40,009 bases of DNA from Lachnospiraceae bacterium (GTDB lineage: Bacteria; Bacillota; Clostridia; Lachnospirales; Lachnospiraceae), in contig JAILJC010000113.1 of assembly GCA_024694965.1 (NCBI GenBank), positions 1 through 40,009 on the forward strand, read 5' to 3'. A program made the translations under genes and the position numbers. Below the pieces are notes generated by a model that saw nothing but the letters and a program-made list of their open reading frames with translations, was not told the DNA's origin and ran no database searches. This document shows positions 7,815 through 16,461 of this stretch, one piece after another. The first letter of the stretch is position 1, and each line of letters starts with the position of its first letter.

Positions 7815-9040
7815 TTTTTATCCTCCCCGTTTTTAGCTAAAGCAGCATTTATCCTTCCGAGTGCAAACCAAAATACGGGAACCGTAAGCTGGAACGCGAG
7901 AATATTGGAACCTATCGACTGAAGCAGTGCAATTGCGATGATCCCGACCTCGACACAGTAATGCCTAAGATCCTTTATCCCCCTGTTAAGCGCAAGGATG
8001 AGGATGTAGATAAAGATCGAAAAACCGAAGATACCCTGCTCGCAGTACATCTTGACAAGTCCGCCGTCTGCAATGACATGAGCCCCATCTATCCCGAGTG
8101 CTCTGTGGCCGTTGGCACCTAAACCGTTACCGAGCCATGTGCTGTACATATTGTTGACCGCCGCTATCCACTGCTCGCTTCTTTCGCCTATCGCATCGGG
8201 CAGGGATACAAGCCTGTAATATATCTTCATCACCGCGCCCATGCTGACCACGCACAATGCAATGAAAGCAACTGCAACCAGTGCAAGCTCGATGAAAAAG
8301 TATTTCTTATCGAGAGCCTTATACTGAAAGAAAATAAGGTAATTAAAATATATTATCACAAGCCCGGCAGCGACCATTGCCGAACGCTGGTTGCTCATAA
8401 AGGCGACTACAAGGTTTATGAGCATTGACAAAGCGCCGAATATCCGCAGCTTTTTATTCATGATAAACGGCATCGAAGCCAGCATTGCCGCAACGGAGAT
8501 AAAGCCGAGGACCGTACTTCCCACGACCGAATCCATCCTGACCCTGCAGGTGGCGGCATCAGCCTTGCTCACGAAATTCAATGCAAAAGAATAATCGATA
8601 TAAAACTGAGGCATGATCACCTGGAGCAGTATACCAAGGACTCCGACGATCAAAGCCGCCGTTATAAAGTTTAAGTAAAACCTTTCCGACTTATTTTCAC
8701 AGCACGCTCTCCCGACATAATAAAAGATCACCGGAAGGAGCGAAACAATGAATTCCTGTATATAAACCGTTACCGGAAAACCGCCCCTTACAAGCCATAT
8801 GACCGACAAAGCATTATACACAAAATACGCCGCTACCAGCCTGTCGGCAAACAGCTTAAAGCTTAGCTGCCTGCGTATCACAAGTTCAGCCGCAACGCCC
8901 GCCATGAAGACGGTTGCAAACACGCCGGGGCGTACCGCGCTTACAAACATGTTTATCACATACAGCATTACCGCAAGTATGTAATAAATCCCGGCAAACC
9001 ATATTCCCTTTATCTTATCGGAACCCACTCTGTTTTCCAT
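7811..9040 (-). CDS. O-antigen polymerase/ligase-like membrane protein (Wzy type)
   Basis: This 409-aa protein is made mostly of hydrophobic helices (about ten), with a larger outer loop around residues 260-320. It carries SNQRSAMVAAG in a membrane segment and GERSEQW...WLGNGLGANGHR...ADGGLVKMYCEQG in the loop. This pattern is typical of Wzy/WaaL-type polymerases or ligases that join lipid-linked repeat units on the outer face of the membrane. It is the only polymerase-like gene in block A, so Wzy is the likely role. It differs clearly from the two related proteins in block B (25470-26696 and 28170-29381). The ATG has AAGGGA upstream. Confidence 0.8.
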   Translation of the reverse strand: MENRVGSDKIKGIWFAGIYYILAVMLYVINMFVSAVRPGVFATVFMAGVAAELVIRRQLSFKLFADRLVAAYFVYNALSVIWLVRGGFPVTVYIQEFIVSLLPVIFYYVGRACCENKSERFYLNFITAALIVGVLGILLQVIMPQFYIDYSFALNFVSKADAATCRVRMDSVVGSTVLGFISVAAMLASMPFIMNKKLRIFGALSMLINLVVAFMSNQRSAMVAAGLVIIYFNYLIFFQYKALDKKYFFIELALVAVAFIALCVVSMGAVMKIYYRLVSLPDAIGERSEQWIAAVNNMYSTWLGNGLGANGHRALGIDGAHVIADGGLVKMYCEQGIFGFSIFIYILILALNRGIKDLRHYCVEVGIIAIALLQSIGSNILAFQLTVPVFWFALGRINAALAKNGEDKK

Positions 9041-9079
9041 TCCGTCCCTTAACTATTATCCCCTTCGTATTTCAAATAC

Positions 9080-10219
9080 TCATAAACCCAATAACAGGTT
9101 TATAACCCTTTCCCAGCTGCTATCATCCGAATGATCACTGATCTTGTTTTCGGTCTCGGCATCCGCAAACAGCTCACCCTTAACCGCTCGCTCCATAAGG
9201 TCAGCAAGTGCGGCCGGGTCAAACGGATCAAAATATTCAACGCCCTTATATCCTTCAAGCACTTCATGACAGAAAGGACAGTCTGATACGATCATCCTTC
9301 CCCCTACAGCGCGTGATTCTGCGGGCGGGTACCCGAAGGTCTCTATGTACGAAGGGAACAGGAGTATTTCGTTCCTATATCTTTCAAAAACTTCTTCACG
9401 GGAGATACGCCCAATGTATTTAACCTGCTCATGATCGGGATACCTTGAAAGTGCCGGGACATCGCCTTTATTTAGTGTGAACGACACTTCAAAGTCATTG
9501 ATCCCGCGTTTTTTTAGTATTGCCACCGCTTCAAGTATGCAGGCGTGATTCTTATAAAGGATCTCTCCCGAGGGATAGAAGAATCGTTTAATAACAGTGT
9601 TATCAATAACATCGTTATCCATAACACTGTTATTAATAGCATTGTTATTCATAACGTTGTTATTTATCGTCTCCGGAACCTCGATATCAGGAAGTATCTT
9701 AACAACCCTGCCGGCTTCCACGCCGGTTTTCTTTATTATCGCGTCCCTCATCCACTGTGTCTGGACGATGACTTTATCGGCCCTTTTAACGGATGCATCG
9801 ATCATTCTTCCGATCAGATGCTGGTATACCGCATATTCGCGCTCCTCGCTCTTTAAAAACGAAAAATGCTTCCATGTCTGATACGGAAGCGGCTGATGCA
9901 CATAAAGCACCTGCCTTCCCTTATAACCCTTAGGCAGTGTATTCTGAAGTGAAAACAGCACATCCGGCTTAAGGCTTAAAAAATACTCCGCGCCCGTTTT
10001 AAGATCAAACTTAAGGCGGTTCTTCCTGCTTGCCTTGACATCATCACGGATAAGAACCTTAATGTTTTCCGTCTCCTCAAGCAGCCTGTCCCCGAGCACG
10101 AATATCCATTCATTTCCCGCTCCGGCCTTTTCATATTCGACCACCGCGTTATAAAAATCCTTAAGTATGGACAGGGCACCTGTTTTGCTTGCGGCTATAT
10201 CATTAACAACTATCCTCAT
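9080..10219 (-). CDS. Family 4 glycosyltransferase with a repeat-encoded linker
   Basis: This 379-aa GT-B enzyme has a conserved C-terminal donor-binding domain. RFFYPSGEILYKNHACILEA follows the linker, and the E-x7-E motif appears as ETFGYPPAESRAVGG, so a retaining GT4 mechanism is expected. The N-terminal domain contains VLYVHQPLPYQTW and KVIVQTQWMRDAI, typical of mannosyl/fucosyl-type transferases, though the donor cannot be assigned. Between the two domains (about residues 186-210) is an Asn-rich stretch built from five 5-residue units of the form N-N-x-V/A-I/M, encoded by the tandem array at 9590-9664. The reading frame is intact across the array, and its 15-bp unit keeps frame on gain or loss. 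The gene lies 16 bp after capG. Confidence 0.85.
   Translation of the reverse strand: MRIVVNDIAASKTGALSILKDFYNAVVEYEKAGAGNEWIFVLGDRLLEETENIKVLIRDDVKASRKNRLKFDLKTGAEYFLSLKPDVLFSLQNTLPKGYKGRQVLYVHQPLPYQTWKHFSFLKSEEREYAVYQHLIGRMIDASVKRADKVIVQTQWMRDAIIKKTGVEAGRVVKILPDIEVPETINNNVMNNNAINNSVMDNDVIDNTVIKRFFYPSGEILYKNHACILEAVAILKKRGINDFEVSFTLNKGDVPALSRYPDHEQVKYIGRISREEVFERYRNEILLFPSYIETFGYPPAESRAVGGRMIVSDCPFCHEVLEGYKGVEYFDPFDPAALADLMERAVKGELFADAETENKISDHSDDSSWERVINLLLGL
9590..9664. repeat. Five tandem 15-bp self-complementary repeats inside a glycosyltransferase gene
   Basis: Five units of 15 bp start at 9590, 9605, 9620, 9635 and 9650. The core of each is ATAAC-nnn-GTTAT, whose two arms are reverse complements; the fourth unit has one mismatch (ATAGC). 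Each unit is therefore a small palindrome, and the array reads almost the same on both strands. The minus strand encodes N-N-x-V-I/M repeats in the host gene. The unit length is a multiple of three, so copy-number change would lengthen or shorten the protein linker without a frameshift. Confidence 0.9.
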
Positions 10220-10235
10220 CCGTCACCACCAAAGC

Positions 10236-11363
10236 CTAATCCTTAAGCCACACCGTTCTGTTGACTATATCCGTGTAGCTTTGTATCAGCTTAACCACCT
10301 TAACGGACACATTCGTATCGTTGTAATCCGCAGGCATTACCGTTTCCTCATTATTCTCATACATTGCCACCGCAAGTTCGGCCGCCTGTAAAACCGTTTG
10401 GCCCGTGATCCCGCCTATGACCACCGTTCCCTTATCAAGTACCTCGGGGCGCTCAGTCGATGTCCTTATGAGCACTCCCGGGAATTCAAGCATCGCAGAT
10501 TCCTCCGAAAGAGTCCCGCTGTCCGAAAGCACGCAGTAAGCGTTCATCTGGAGCATGTTGTAATCAAGAAAACCGAACGGCTTTAAATTCGAAACCAGCG
10601 GATGGAACTTAAAGTCCCTCATCTTAATGAACTTCTCCGACCGCGGATGTGTCGAATAGATGACGGGCATCTGATACTTTTCAGCAATGTCGTTTATCGA
10701 ATTCATAAGTTCCATGAAGTTATCTTCAAGGTCGATATTTTCCTCCCTGTGGGCGGATACAAGTATGTATTTACGCTTTTCAAGGTTAAGCCTTGTAAGC
10801 ACATCGCTCTTTAAGATATCGTCCATATGGTCGCGCAGGACTTCCCTCATGGGAGATCCGGACACGAATATCGTTTTGCCGTCTATTCCCTCAGATAAAA
10901 GATACCTTCTCGAATTTTCGGTATAGGGAAGATTAATGTCCGATATATGGTCCACTATCTTCCTGTTTATCATCTCGGATACGTTCCAGTCCCAGCAGCG
11001 GTTGCCGGCCTCCATATGGAAGATCGGTATCTTAAGCCTCTTTGCGCTAATGGCTGATAACGCGGAATTGGTATCACCCAGAATGAGCACCGCATCGGGC
11101 TTAACCTCCTGCATGAGGGTGTATGACTTTGCGATAATGTTTCCCATCGTCTCGCCAAGGTTTGCGCCCACCGAATCAAGATAGTGATCGGGCTCACGAA
11201 GCTTAAGATCCTCAAAGAAGATCTGATTTAACGTATAATCGTAATTCTGTCCCGTGTGCACAAGTACATGATCAAAATATTTATCCGCGCACTTTATCAC
11301 CGCAGACAGCCTGATTATCTCGGGGCGTGTGCCCACTATTGTCATGAGTTTGAGTTTGTCCAT
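10236..11363 (-). CDS. capG: CapG/FnlC-type UDP-sugar 2-epimerase (UDP-L-FucNAc synthesis)
   Basis: This 375-aa protein belongs to the UDP-GlcNAc 2-epimerase fold (WecB/MnaA-like). Visible motifs are TIVGTRPEIIRLSAVI at the N-terminus, VHTGQNYDYTLNQIFFEDL, ILGDTNSALSA, FHMEAGNRCWD and LSDSGTLSEESAML. Encoded right after CapE and CapF homologues, it is best read as the third enzyme of UDP-N-acetyl-L-fucosamine synthesis. CapG epimerises C2 of the UDP-N-acetyl-L-6-deoxytalosamine intermediate. A plain UDP-GlcNAc to UDP-ManNAc epimerase, which could feed the neuB product at 2604-3746, is the main alternative. The order capE-capF-capG and length favour CapG. The ATG has AGAGGAAAAACT upstream, 47 bp after capF. 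Confidence 0.88.
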   Translation of the reverse strand: MDKLKLMTIVGTRPEIIRLSAVIKCADKYFDHVLVHTGQNYDYTLNQIFFEDLKLREPDHYLDSVGANLGETMGNIIAKSYTLMQEVKPDAVLILGDTNSALSAISAKRLKIPIFHMEAGNRCWDWNVSEMINRKIVDHISDINLPYTENSRRYLLSEGIDGKTIFVSGSPMREVLRDHMDDILKSDVLTRLNLEKRKYILVSAHREENIDLEDNFMELMNSINDIAEKYQMPVIYSTHPRSEKFIKMRDFKFHPLVSNLKPFGFLDYNMLQMNAYCVLSDSGTLSEESAMLEFPGVLIRTSTERPEVLDKGTVVIGGITGQTVLQAAELAVAMYENNEETVMPADYNDTNVSVKVVKLIQSYTDIVNRTVWLKD

Positions 11364-11410
11364 AGTTTTTCCTCTTATAAAGATCGTTCGTAGTACTTTA
11401 TATCCTGCCC

Positions 11411-12520
11411 TTAAACCGGTTCGTAATATGTGTCCGGCTTATCCGGATCAAAGGTCTCATTTGCCCACATTATAGTGACCATATCTTCATCGCCTTCATT
11501 TTTTATACAGTGCGTATATCCCGTAGGTATATCCACTACTGTAAGCTCATCTCCGTTAACGTGATAATCGATGATCTCATCCTCACCGTACTTACGGAAG
11601 CTGATGCAGCCTTTCCCCTTTACCACAAGGAACTTTTCGTTCTTGGAATGATGCCAGTGATTGCCCTTGGTGATCCCCGGCTTGCTGATGTTTACAGAAA
11701 CCTGGCCGCGGTCCGGCGTCCTTATGAATTCGGTGAACGAACCCCTTTCATCAATATGCATGTTAAGGGGATAGGCAAAGTCATCCGTCGGCAGATAGCT
11801 TAAATAAGTGCTGTACAACTTGCGCTCAAGTTCATCGTCAAGCTTAGGTACCGCAAGTCCCTTACGGTTTTCCTTAAACGAGGTGATGATATCAACTATC
11901 CTTCCAAGCTCAGCCGTGTGCACGGTAGGAACTGCACCGTATTTTCCGACGATATTTGCCCTGCCCTCCATCGCGTTTATGAACTCATTTACAACATCAT
12001 CTATGTATACCAGGTTCATCACAACGGATGCATCATTTACCTTTATGGGAAGTCCCGCAGCAATGTTGTTGCAGAAGGTAGCCACGGCACTGTTGTAATT
12101 GGGCCTGCACCACTTTCCGAACACGTTCGGCAGGCGGTAAACAAATACCTTTGCTCCGGTTTCTCCGGAATACGAAAACATGAGCTCTTCTCCGGCCTTC
12201 TTGCTCTTTCCGTAAGGGTTGTCAAGCTCGGCCTGAATGGAAGAAGTGATAAGAACCGGCGCCTTGTTTCCATGCTCCTTAAGTTTATTAAGCAGCGTAT
12301 CGGTAAATCCGAAATTGCCGGTCATGAATTCACTCTCATCCTTGGGTCGGTTTACGCCAGCAAGATGGAACACGAATCCGCAGTCCTTTGTAAAACCGTC
12401 AAGTTCGGCAGGGTCAGAGTCAATATCATATTCGTATATGTCATTGTATTTTCGGTTCTTAAGCTCCGCGATCAGGTTTTTACCTATGAAGCCGCGGGCT
12501 CCGGTTACGAGGATCTTCAT
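11411..12520 (-). CDS. capF: CapF/FnlB bifunctional reductase-epimerase with cupin domain
   Basis: The N-terminal domain is an extended SDR with the nucleotide-binding motif TGARGFIG at residues 6-13 and a Y-xxx-K pair in NPYGKSKKAGEEL. The C-terminal domain (about residues 245-369) is a cupin, with IDERGSFTEF and the metal-ligand-like GNHWHHSKNEKFLVVKGKG. In the known pathway CapF epimerises C3 and reduces C4 of the CapE product with NADPH. I chose the ATG at 12520, whose ATGA overlaps the capE stop by 4 bp and gives the standard N-terminus MKILVTG. An in-frame ATG at 12535 would add five residues (MERKQ) but has a poorer ribosome-binding site. Confidence 0.92.
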   Translation of the reverse strand: MKILVTGARGFIGKNLIAELKNRKYNDIYEYDIDSDPAELDGFTKDCGFVFHLAGVNRPKDESEFMTGNFGFTDTLLNKLKEHGNKAPVLITSSIQAELDNPYGKSKKAGEELMFSYSGETGAKVFVYRLPNVFGKWCRPNYNSAVATFCNNIAAGLPIKVNDASVVMNLVYIDDVVNEFINAMEGRANIVGKYGAVPTVHTAELGRIVDIITSFKENRKGLAVPKLDDELERKLYSTYLSYLPTDDFAYPLNMHIDERGSFTEFIRTPDRGQVSVNISKPGITKGNHWHHSKNEKFLVVKGKGCISFRKYGEDEIIDYHVNGDELTVVDIPTGYTHCIKNEGDEDMVTIMWANETFDPDKPDTYYEPV

Positions 12521-13551
12521 CTGTTTTCTTTCCATGCGGTAATCTCGTCACGTATATATTTCAGTGACAGGAGTTTTTCCTTTACCTGTTCTACATTAAG
12601 TATCTCTGTGTTGTTTGAATTAAACTCGGTGAGTTTTGTGCGCTTCTGATCGCCCTCAACAAAGTATTTATCGTAATTAAGATCACGCTGGTCGGCAGGC
12701 ACCCTGAAGAAATTCCCCATGTCGATAGCCCTTGCGCACTCTTCGTTTGTAAGGAGCGTTTCATACATCTTCTCACCGTGCCTTATGCCGATGACCTTCA
12801 CTTCATTATCCGCATCAAAGAGTTCCTTAACGGCCTGGGCAAGTACTTCTATCGTGCACGCCGGGGCCTTCTGGACCATGATGTCGCCGGCCTGTGCATT
12901 CTTAAACGCAAACACTACAAGCTCAACAGCTTCCTCCAGGCTCATGATGAACCTTGTCATCTTGGGCTCGGTTACCGTAAGCGGCTTTCCTTCTTTTATC
13001 TGGTCTATGAACAGCGGAATAACCGAACCGCGAGAACACATTACGTTTCCGTACCTTGTCCCGCAGATAAGCGTCTTATCGGGATCGACCGTCCTTGACT
13101 TTGCGACGAACACCTTCTCCATCATGGCCTTACTGGTACCCATCGCATTAACGGGATAGGCCGCCTTGTCGGTTGATAAGCAAATGACCTTTTCAACTCC
13201 CGCCTCGATCGCCGCCGTGAGCACGTTATCTGTACCTATGACGTTTGTGCGTACCGCTTCCATCGGGAAAAATTCACATGAAGGGACCTGTTTTAAAGCA
13301 GCTGCATGGAAGATGTAATCCACTCCGTGCATCGCATCCTTCACGCTCTGGATATCGCGGACATTGCCGATATAGTACTTGATCTTGGGATCGTTATACT
13401 GATGGCGCATATCGTCCTGCTTTTTCTCATCGCGGCTGAATATCCTTATCTCCTTTATGTCTGTTTTTAAGAAGCGGTTAAGTACGGCGTTGCCGAACGA
13501 ACCTGTTCCTCCGGTTATAAGTAAGGTTTTGTTTGTGAAGATCTCGTCCAT
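12517..13551 (-). CDS. capE: CapE/FnlA UDP-GlcNAc 4,6-dehydratase/5-epimerase
   Basis: This 344-aa extended SDR has the nucleotide motif TGGTGSFG at residues 13-20 and DYIFHAAALKQVPSCEFFP. The catalytic region ICLSTDKAAYPVNAMGTSK has Met137-xxx-Lys141 in place of the usual Tyr-xxx-Lys, as I recall for the FnlA/CapE branch. The enzyme converts UDP-GlcNAc to a UDP-4-keto-6-deoxy-L-sugar, the first step to UDP-N-acetyl-L-fucosamine. It is followed directly by capF and capG. The same intermediate is the entry point of pseudaminic acid synthesis, which may matter because an aminotransferase and a NeuB homologue are in the same operon. The length matches the family. Confidence 0.93.
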   Translation of the reverse strand: MDEIFTNKTLLITGGTGSFGNAVLNRFLKTDIKEIRIFSRDEKKQDDMRHQYNDPKIKYYIGNVRDIQSVKDAMHGVDYIFHAAALKQVPSCEFFPMEAVRTNVIGTDNVLTAAIEAGVEKVICLSTDKAAYPVNAMGTSKAMMEKVFVAKSRTVDPDKTLICGTRYGNVMCSRGSVIPLFIDQIKEGKPLTVTEPKMTRFIMSLEEAVELVVFAFKNAQAGDIMVQKAPACTIEVLAQAVKELFDADNEVKVIGIRHGEKMYETLLTNEECARAIDMGNFFRVPADQRDLNYDKYFVEGDQKRTKLTEFNSNNTEILNVEQVKEKLLSLKYIRDEITAWKENR

Positions 13552-13560
13552 TTTTACACC

Positions 13561-14796
13561 TCATCCGTATTGTTCAATAATCTCAACACTGCGGGTTACA
13601 TTAAAGTTTTCTTCAAGGTACTTGCGGCCGTTTTGACCGAGTATCTTGCGCCTGTCATCATCTATAAGCTCCTCGATGCAGTCCCAGAAGCCCTTGACAT
13701 CATCCGAGCGGCACCACAGTCCGCAGTTTGCTTCCTTTGTAAGAAGTTCTTTTACATCCGTATTGGGATCCGTGCAGGCGATCATAGGCTTTTTCATTGC
13801 CATATACGAAAGCATGCGGGAAGGATAATTCGGAATCGTGAACCTTGCGTCCAGCGACACGATCCCGACATCGCAGCTGCTCATAAGCCTGTCGTATTCA
13901 TCCGGTTTCATGAAATCATAAAACGTTGCGTTATCGCACTCATCGCAAACCCTTTTCACAAGGGCGGCCTCACTGCCGTTTCCGACAAAGAGGAATTCCA
14001 CCTTATCATATATGGGCGATCTATCGTACCTTATCACATCCATAAGGTAACCGATCGCCTGAGGCTTTCCGAGGTTTCCTCCGAAAATAAGACGGAGCTT
14101 CTTGTTATTGCCTGATTCCGGCTCCGTACCTTCCTTGGCTCCATGTTCTTCTCCGGATATCGCCGACCCCTTGCTTACCTGTCCATCTCCCTCATCTGCG
14201 GGAGGATTTATCGTATTCGGGAACAGTATCATCTTATCTTCCGGTATCTCCGGATCGTGCTGCTTAAGATACCTGATATTCCCTTCCGACATGCATCCTA
14301 TAACATCTGATAATGCATACAGGTTCTTTTCCTTTAAACGGAAATACTTATGTATCGGACCTCCTTTAGAAAACAGGCCGATATCGACGGCGTTCTGCGG
14401 AAAAATATCCTTAAGCATAAGAAAAGCCCTGCATCCGTAGGTTTTCTTACAGAACCTTACTACGTTTGCAAAGGTTACAGGAGGCGTTGCATATAGAACC
14501 ATATCAAAACTCTCGTCCTTAAGAAAAGCCTTTATCGCCGACTTAAGCTTAGGCTCGAGCTTTAATGTGTTAATTCCTTTTTTAATAAAACCGACGCCGA
14601 ATATCTCACCGGAAGCAACCTTTAAAATACGTACTCCGCATTCGGTGACAATCTTCGTCTGCGGGGTATTTGCGGGACTGTCGGCAAATGCGATCGTAAC
14701 CTTATGGCCCGCCGCCGTCAAGGCATTTATTAGATCGGGATATATCCCGGCTTCGGTAAGTACCGGATTTTTTAGCGTCAAGTATAATATGTTCAT
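13561..14796 (-). CDS. WbuB-like family 4 glycosyltransferase
   Basis: This 411-aa GT-B protein begins MNILYLTLKNPVLTEAGIY. It has LKDIFPQNAVDIGLF in the N-terminal domain and LIFGGNLGKPQAI, GIVSLDARFTIPNYPSRMLSYMA in the C-terminal domain. The pattern LKDIFPQNAVD...NYPSRMLSYMA is characteristic of WbuB-type enzymes, often encoded beside fnlABC/capEFG and thought to transfer L-FucNAc. Location directly before capE supports that role. A hydrophilic Glu/Gly/Lys-rich insert of about 33 residues (around 199-232) lies between the two domains, where the family normally has a short linker. The start ATG overlaps the HAD stop by one base (TAATG). Confidence 0.85.
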   Translation of the reverse strand: MNILYLTLKNPVLTEAGIYPDLINALTAAGHKVTIAFADSPANTPQTKIVTECGVRILKVASGEIFGVGFIKKGINTLKLEPKLKSAIKAFLKDESFDMVLYATPPVTFANVVRFCKKTYGCRAFLMLKDIFPQNAVDIGLFSKGGPIHKYFRLKEKNLYALSDVIGCMSEGNIRYLKQHDPEIPEDKMILFPNTINPPADEGDGQVSKGSAISGEEHGAKEGTEPESGNNKKLRLIFGGNLGKPQAIGYLMDVIRYDRSPIYDKVEFLFVGNGSEAALVKRVCDECDNATFYDFMKPDEYDRLMSSCDVGIVSLDARFTIPNYPSRMLSYMAMKKPMIACTDPNTDVKELLTKEANCGLWCRSDDVKGFWDCIEELIDDDRRKILGQNGRKYLEENFNVTRSVEIIEQYG

Positions 14797-15476
14797 TATC
14801 GTATCAAATTAAGGAGATCTCCAAGTGCGTTTATCCTTGCTGTCTCCCTGTAGCCTTCGCGATAAGGGGCATTGGCATATACGCTGCCTTCCCTCATTAT
14901 CCTGACCGTCATTATCGAAAAATCACGTCCGATGAAGAAATCCTTTTCGGGATTATCTCCCACATAAACCATATCGGTCCAGTCCGCCAGAAAAGCCTCC
15001 TTCATCATGATAAAAGGCCTGGGATCCGGCTTCCAGTAATCGCGTCCGAGCTCATCAGTGATAAGTATCTTATCAAACATTTTTTTGCCGTTGACTCCAA
15101 GCACCGTAAGCTTCTTCCGCTGGGTGACAGCATATCCGTCCGACAGCAGTCCGAGCTTGATGCCCTTGTCCTTTAATGCATACAGCGTGGGCTTTACGTC
15201 CGGATAAAAATGAACATCCGGAGTGTGCTCCCTGTACACACTGACAAGTTCCGATATTTCATTGTCCTTATACCTGATATCATGAGCTTCAAGAAGGCGG
15301 TTAAATACAAGCTTGGGATCCTCAAGATACAGATCGTAAAGCTGCCGCGTTGTCATCCGCTCGTCCCATCCGTACATATCCTTAAGGAACTGCGCCACGG
15401 CCTTATAACCGCTCTTTATGTACTCATTTTCGGATATCAGAGTATCGTCAAGGTCAAATACTACTGCCTTCTTCAT
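14796..15476 (-). CDS. HAD-superfamily hydrolase in polysaccharide operon
   Basis: This 226-aa protein has the HAD motif I VFDLDDTL (Asp8 and Asp10), LGLLSDGYA as motif II, a Lys in YWKPDPRPF as motif III and YVGDNPEKDF as motif IV, all intact. It is therefore probably an active phosphatase of the HAD subfamily I type (helical cap at about residues 15-85). Its start overlaps the end of the ATP-grasp gene by 23 bp, so the two are tightly coupled. A phosphatase acting on a sugar phosphate or on a product of the ATP-grasp enzyme is a reasonable inference; the substrate cannot be told from sequence. Confidence 0.82.
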   Translation of the reverse strand: MKKAVVFDLDDTLISENEYIKSGYKAVAQFLKDMYGWDERMTTRQLYDLYLEDPKLVFNRLLEAHDIRYKDNEISELVSVYREHTPDVHFYPDVKPTLYALKDKGIKLGLLSDGYAVTQRKKLTVLGVNGKKMFDKILITDELGRDYWKPDPRPFIMMKEAFLADWTDMVYVGDNPEKDFFIGRDFSIMTVRIMREGSVYANAPYREGYRETARINALGDLLNLIR

Positions 15477-16461
15477 ACTCGGGTACCATATCCTCGTTTA
15501 ACATAATACTGCTGTCAAACCTCAGGAAAGTCACATTATCCCTGTAGTTTTCGTTATATGTTAATACCTCGCCCCTTAAAAGACGGTACAGGTTACTGCA
15601 CGAATCGGCGCCTGCCATTATCGACATCGGCGCACCGCCTCCGAAGCGGGGATTTACTTCGATATACTCGATACCTCTGTGTGTTTTACGGCACTGTACG
15701 GTGATATGACCGACCGGCTTAAGCTCATTCATAAGCCTCGTCACATCCTCAAGGATCTCCTTATCTTTTACAATACGACCCTTGGCGATCTCCCCGCTCC
15801 GCACTGCTATGCGCAGCCTGGGGACCATTGTAATTAAATTGGAGTCAAAATCAAGGAATACGTCGATCGTATATTCCTCGCCCTCCATATAATCCTGAAC
15901 CATCGGTTTTTTGACCAGTGTCAGGACCGCATCAAGCTCCTTTCTGTCATTGACCTTGTATGCGTCAATGCTGGAGCTTCCGTCTACCGGCTTAACAAAC
16001 AACGGAAAGTTAAGATCCGGATCATTTAATTCGTCTTCGGTATACAGCTTCGGAACCTTGAAGCCGTGTTCCTCCATATACCGCTGTGTGTTCAGTTTGT
16101 TCCTGCAGATATTAATGACCGATATATCGGACACCAATAACCTTGCATTTGTCTCGTTCTCTATCCTGTCCTTGTTCTCGGCAAGCAGGATGAGCTCGGT
16201 GTCGATCGTGGGCACTATAAGCGATATGTTTTCCTCATTGCATACATCAATAACGGCTTCAACATACCTGCCGGAATCAATCCTGGGAACAAGCCTGTGC
16301 TTATCGGCAAAATAAAGTGCGGGTGCAGTCTCGGAACAATCGACCGCAACAACACTGCCGGATATATTAAGTTCCTTTGCGGCCTTCTTAAAGCAGCCTA
16401 CCAGTTCAACTCTTCGTCCCGCGCTTAAGATAAGCACATTGATTACCGGGTCCACGTTCAT
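15454..16461 (-). CDS. ATP-grasp ligase (carbamoyl-phosphate synthase-like fold)
   Basis: This 335-aa protein has an N-terminal pre-ATP-grasp domain beginning VLILSAGRRVELVGCF. The ATP-grasp domain contains FPLFVKPVDGSSSIDAY, VQDYMEGEEYTIDVFLD and the metal-binding EVNPRFGGGAPMS. ATP-grasp enzymes join a carboxylate to an amine or thiol through an acyl phosphate. In a surface-polysaccharide operon such an enzyme may couple an amino acid or small acid to an amino sugar. It lies between genes for a sugar aminotransferase plus PglC-like enzyme and a HAD phosphatase, overlapping the first by 4 bp (ATGA) and the second by 23 bp. The ribosome-binding site is AAAGGAGAGGA. The substrate is unknown. 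Confidence 0.82.
   Translation of the reverse strand: MNVDPVINVLILSAGRRVELVGCFKKAAKELNISGSVVAVDCSETAPALYFADKHRLVPRIDSGRYVEAVIDVCNEENISLIVPTIDTELILLAENKDRIENETNARLLVSDISVINICRNKLNTQRYMEEHGFKVPKLYTEDELNDPDLNFPLFVKPVDGSSSIDAYKVNDRKELDAVLTLVKKPMVQDYMEGEEYTIDVFLDFDSNLITMVPRLRIAVRSGEIAKGRIVKDKEILEDVTRLMNELKPVGHITVQCRKTHRGIEYIEVNPRFGGGAPMSIMAGADSCSNLYRLLRGEVLTYNENYRDNVTFLRFDSSIMLNEDMVPEYEEGSSI

Noticed and set aside
7134-7922. Plus-strand reading frame of 262 codons
   Set aside because: It is antisense to the WbsX-like and Wzy-like genes, whose motifs are clear. The composition looks like a codon-bias shadow.
9590-9664. Repeat array considered as a CRISPR or operator array
   Set aside because: Units are contiguous without spacers, no cas genes are present, and the array lies in frame inside an intact glycosyltransferase gene. 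A DNA-binding role is not excluded but is unsupported.
11918-12649. Plus-strand reading frame of 243 codons
   Set aside because: It is opposite capF and capE, which are certain. There is no start signal.
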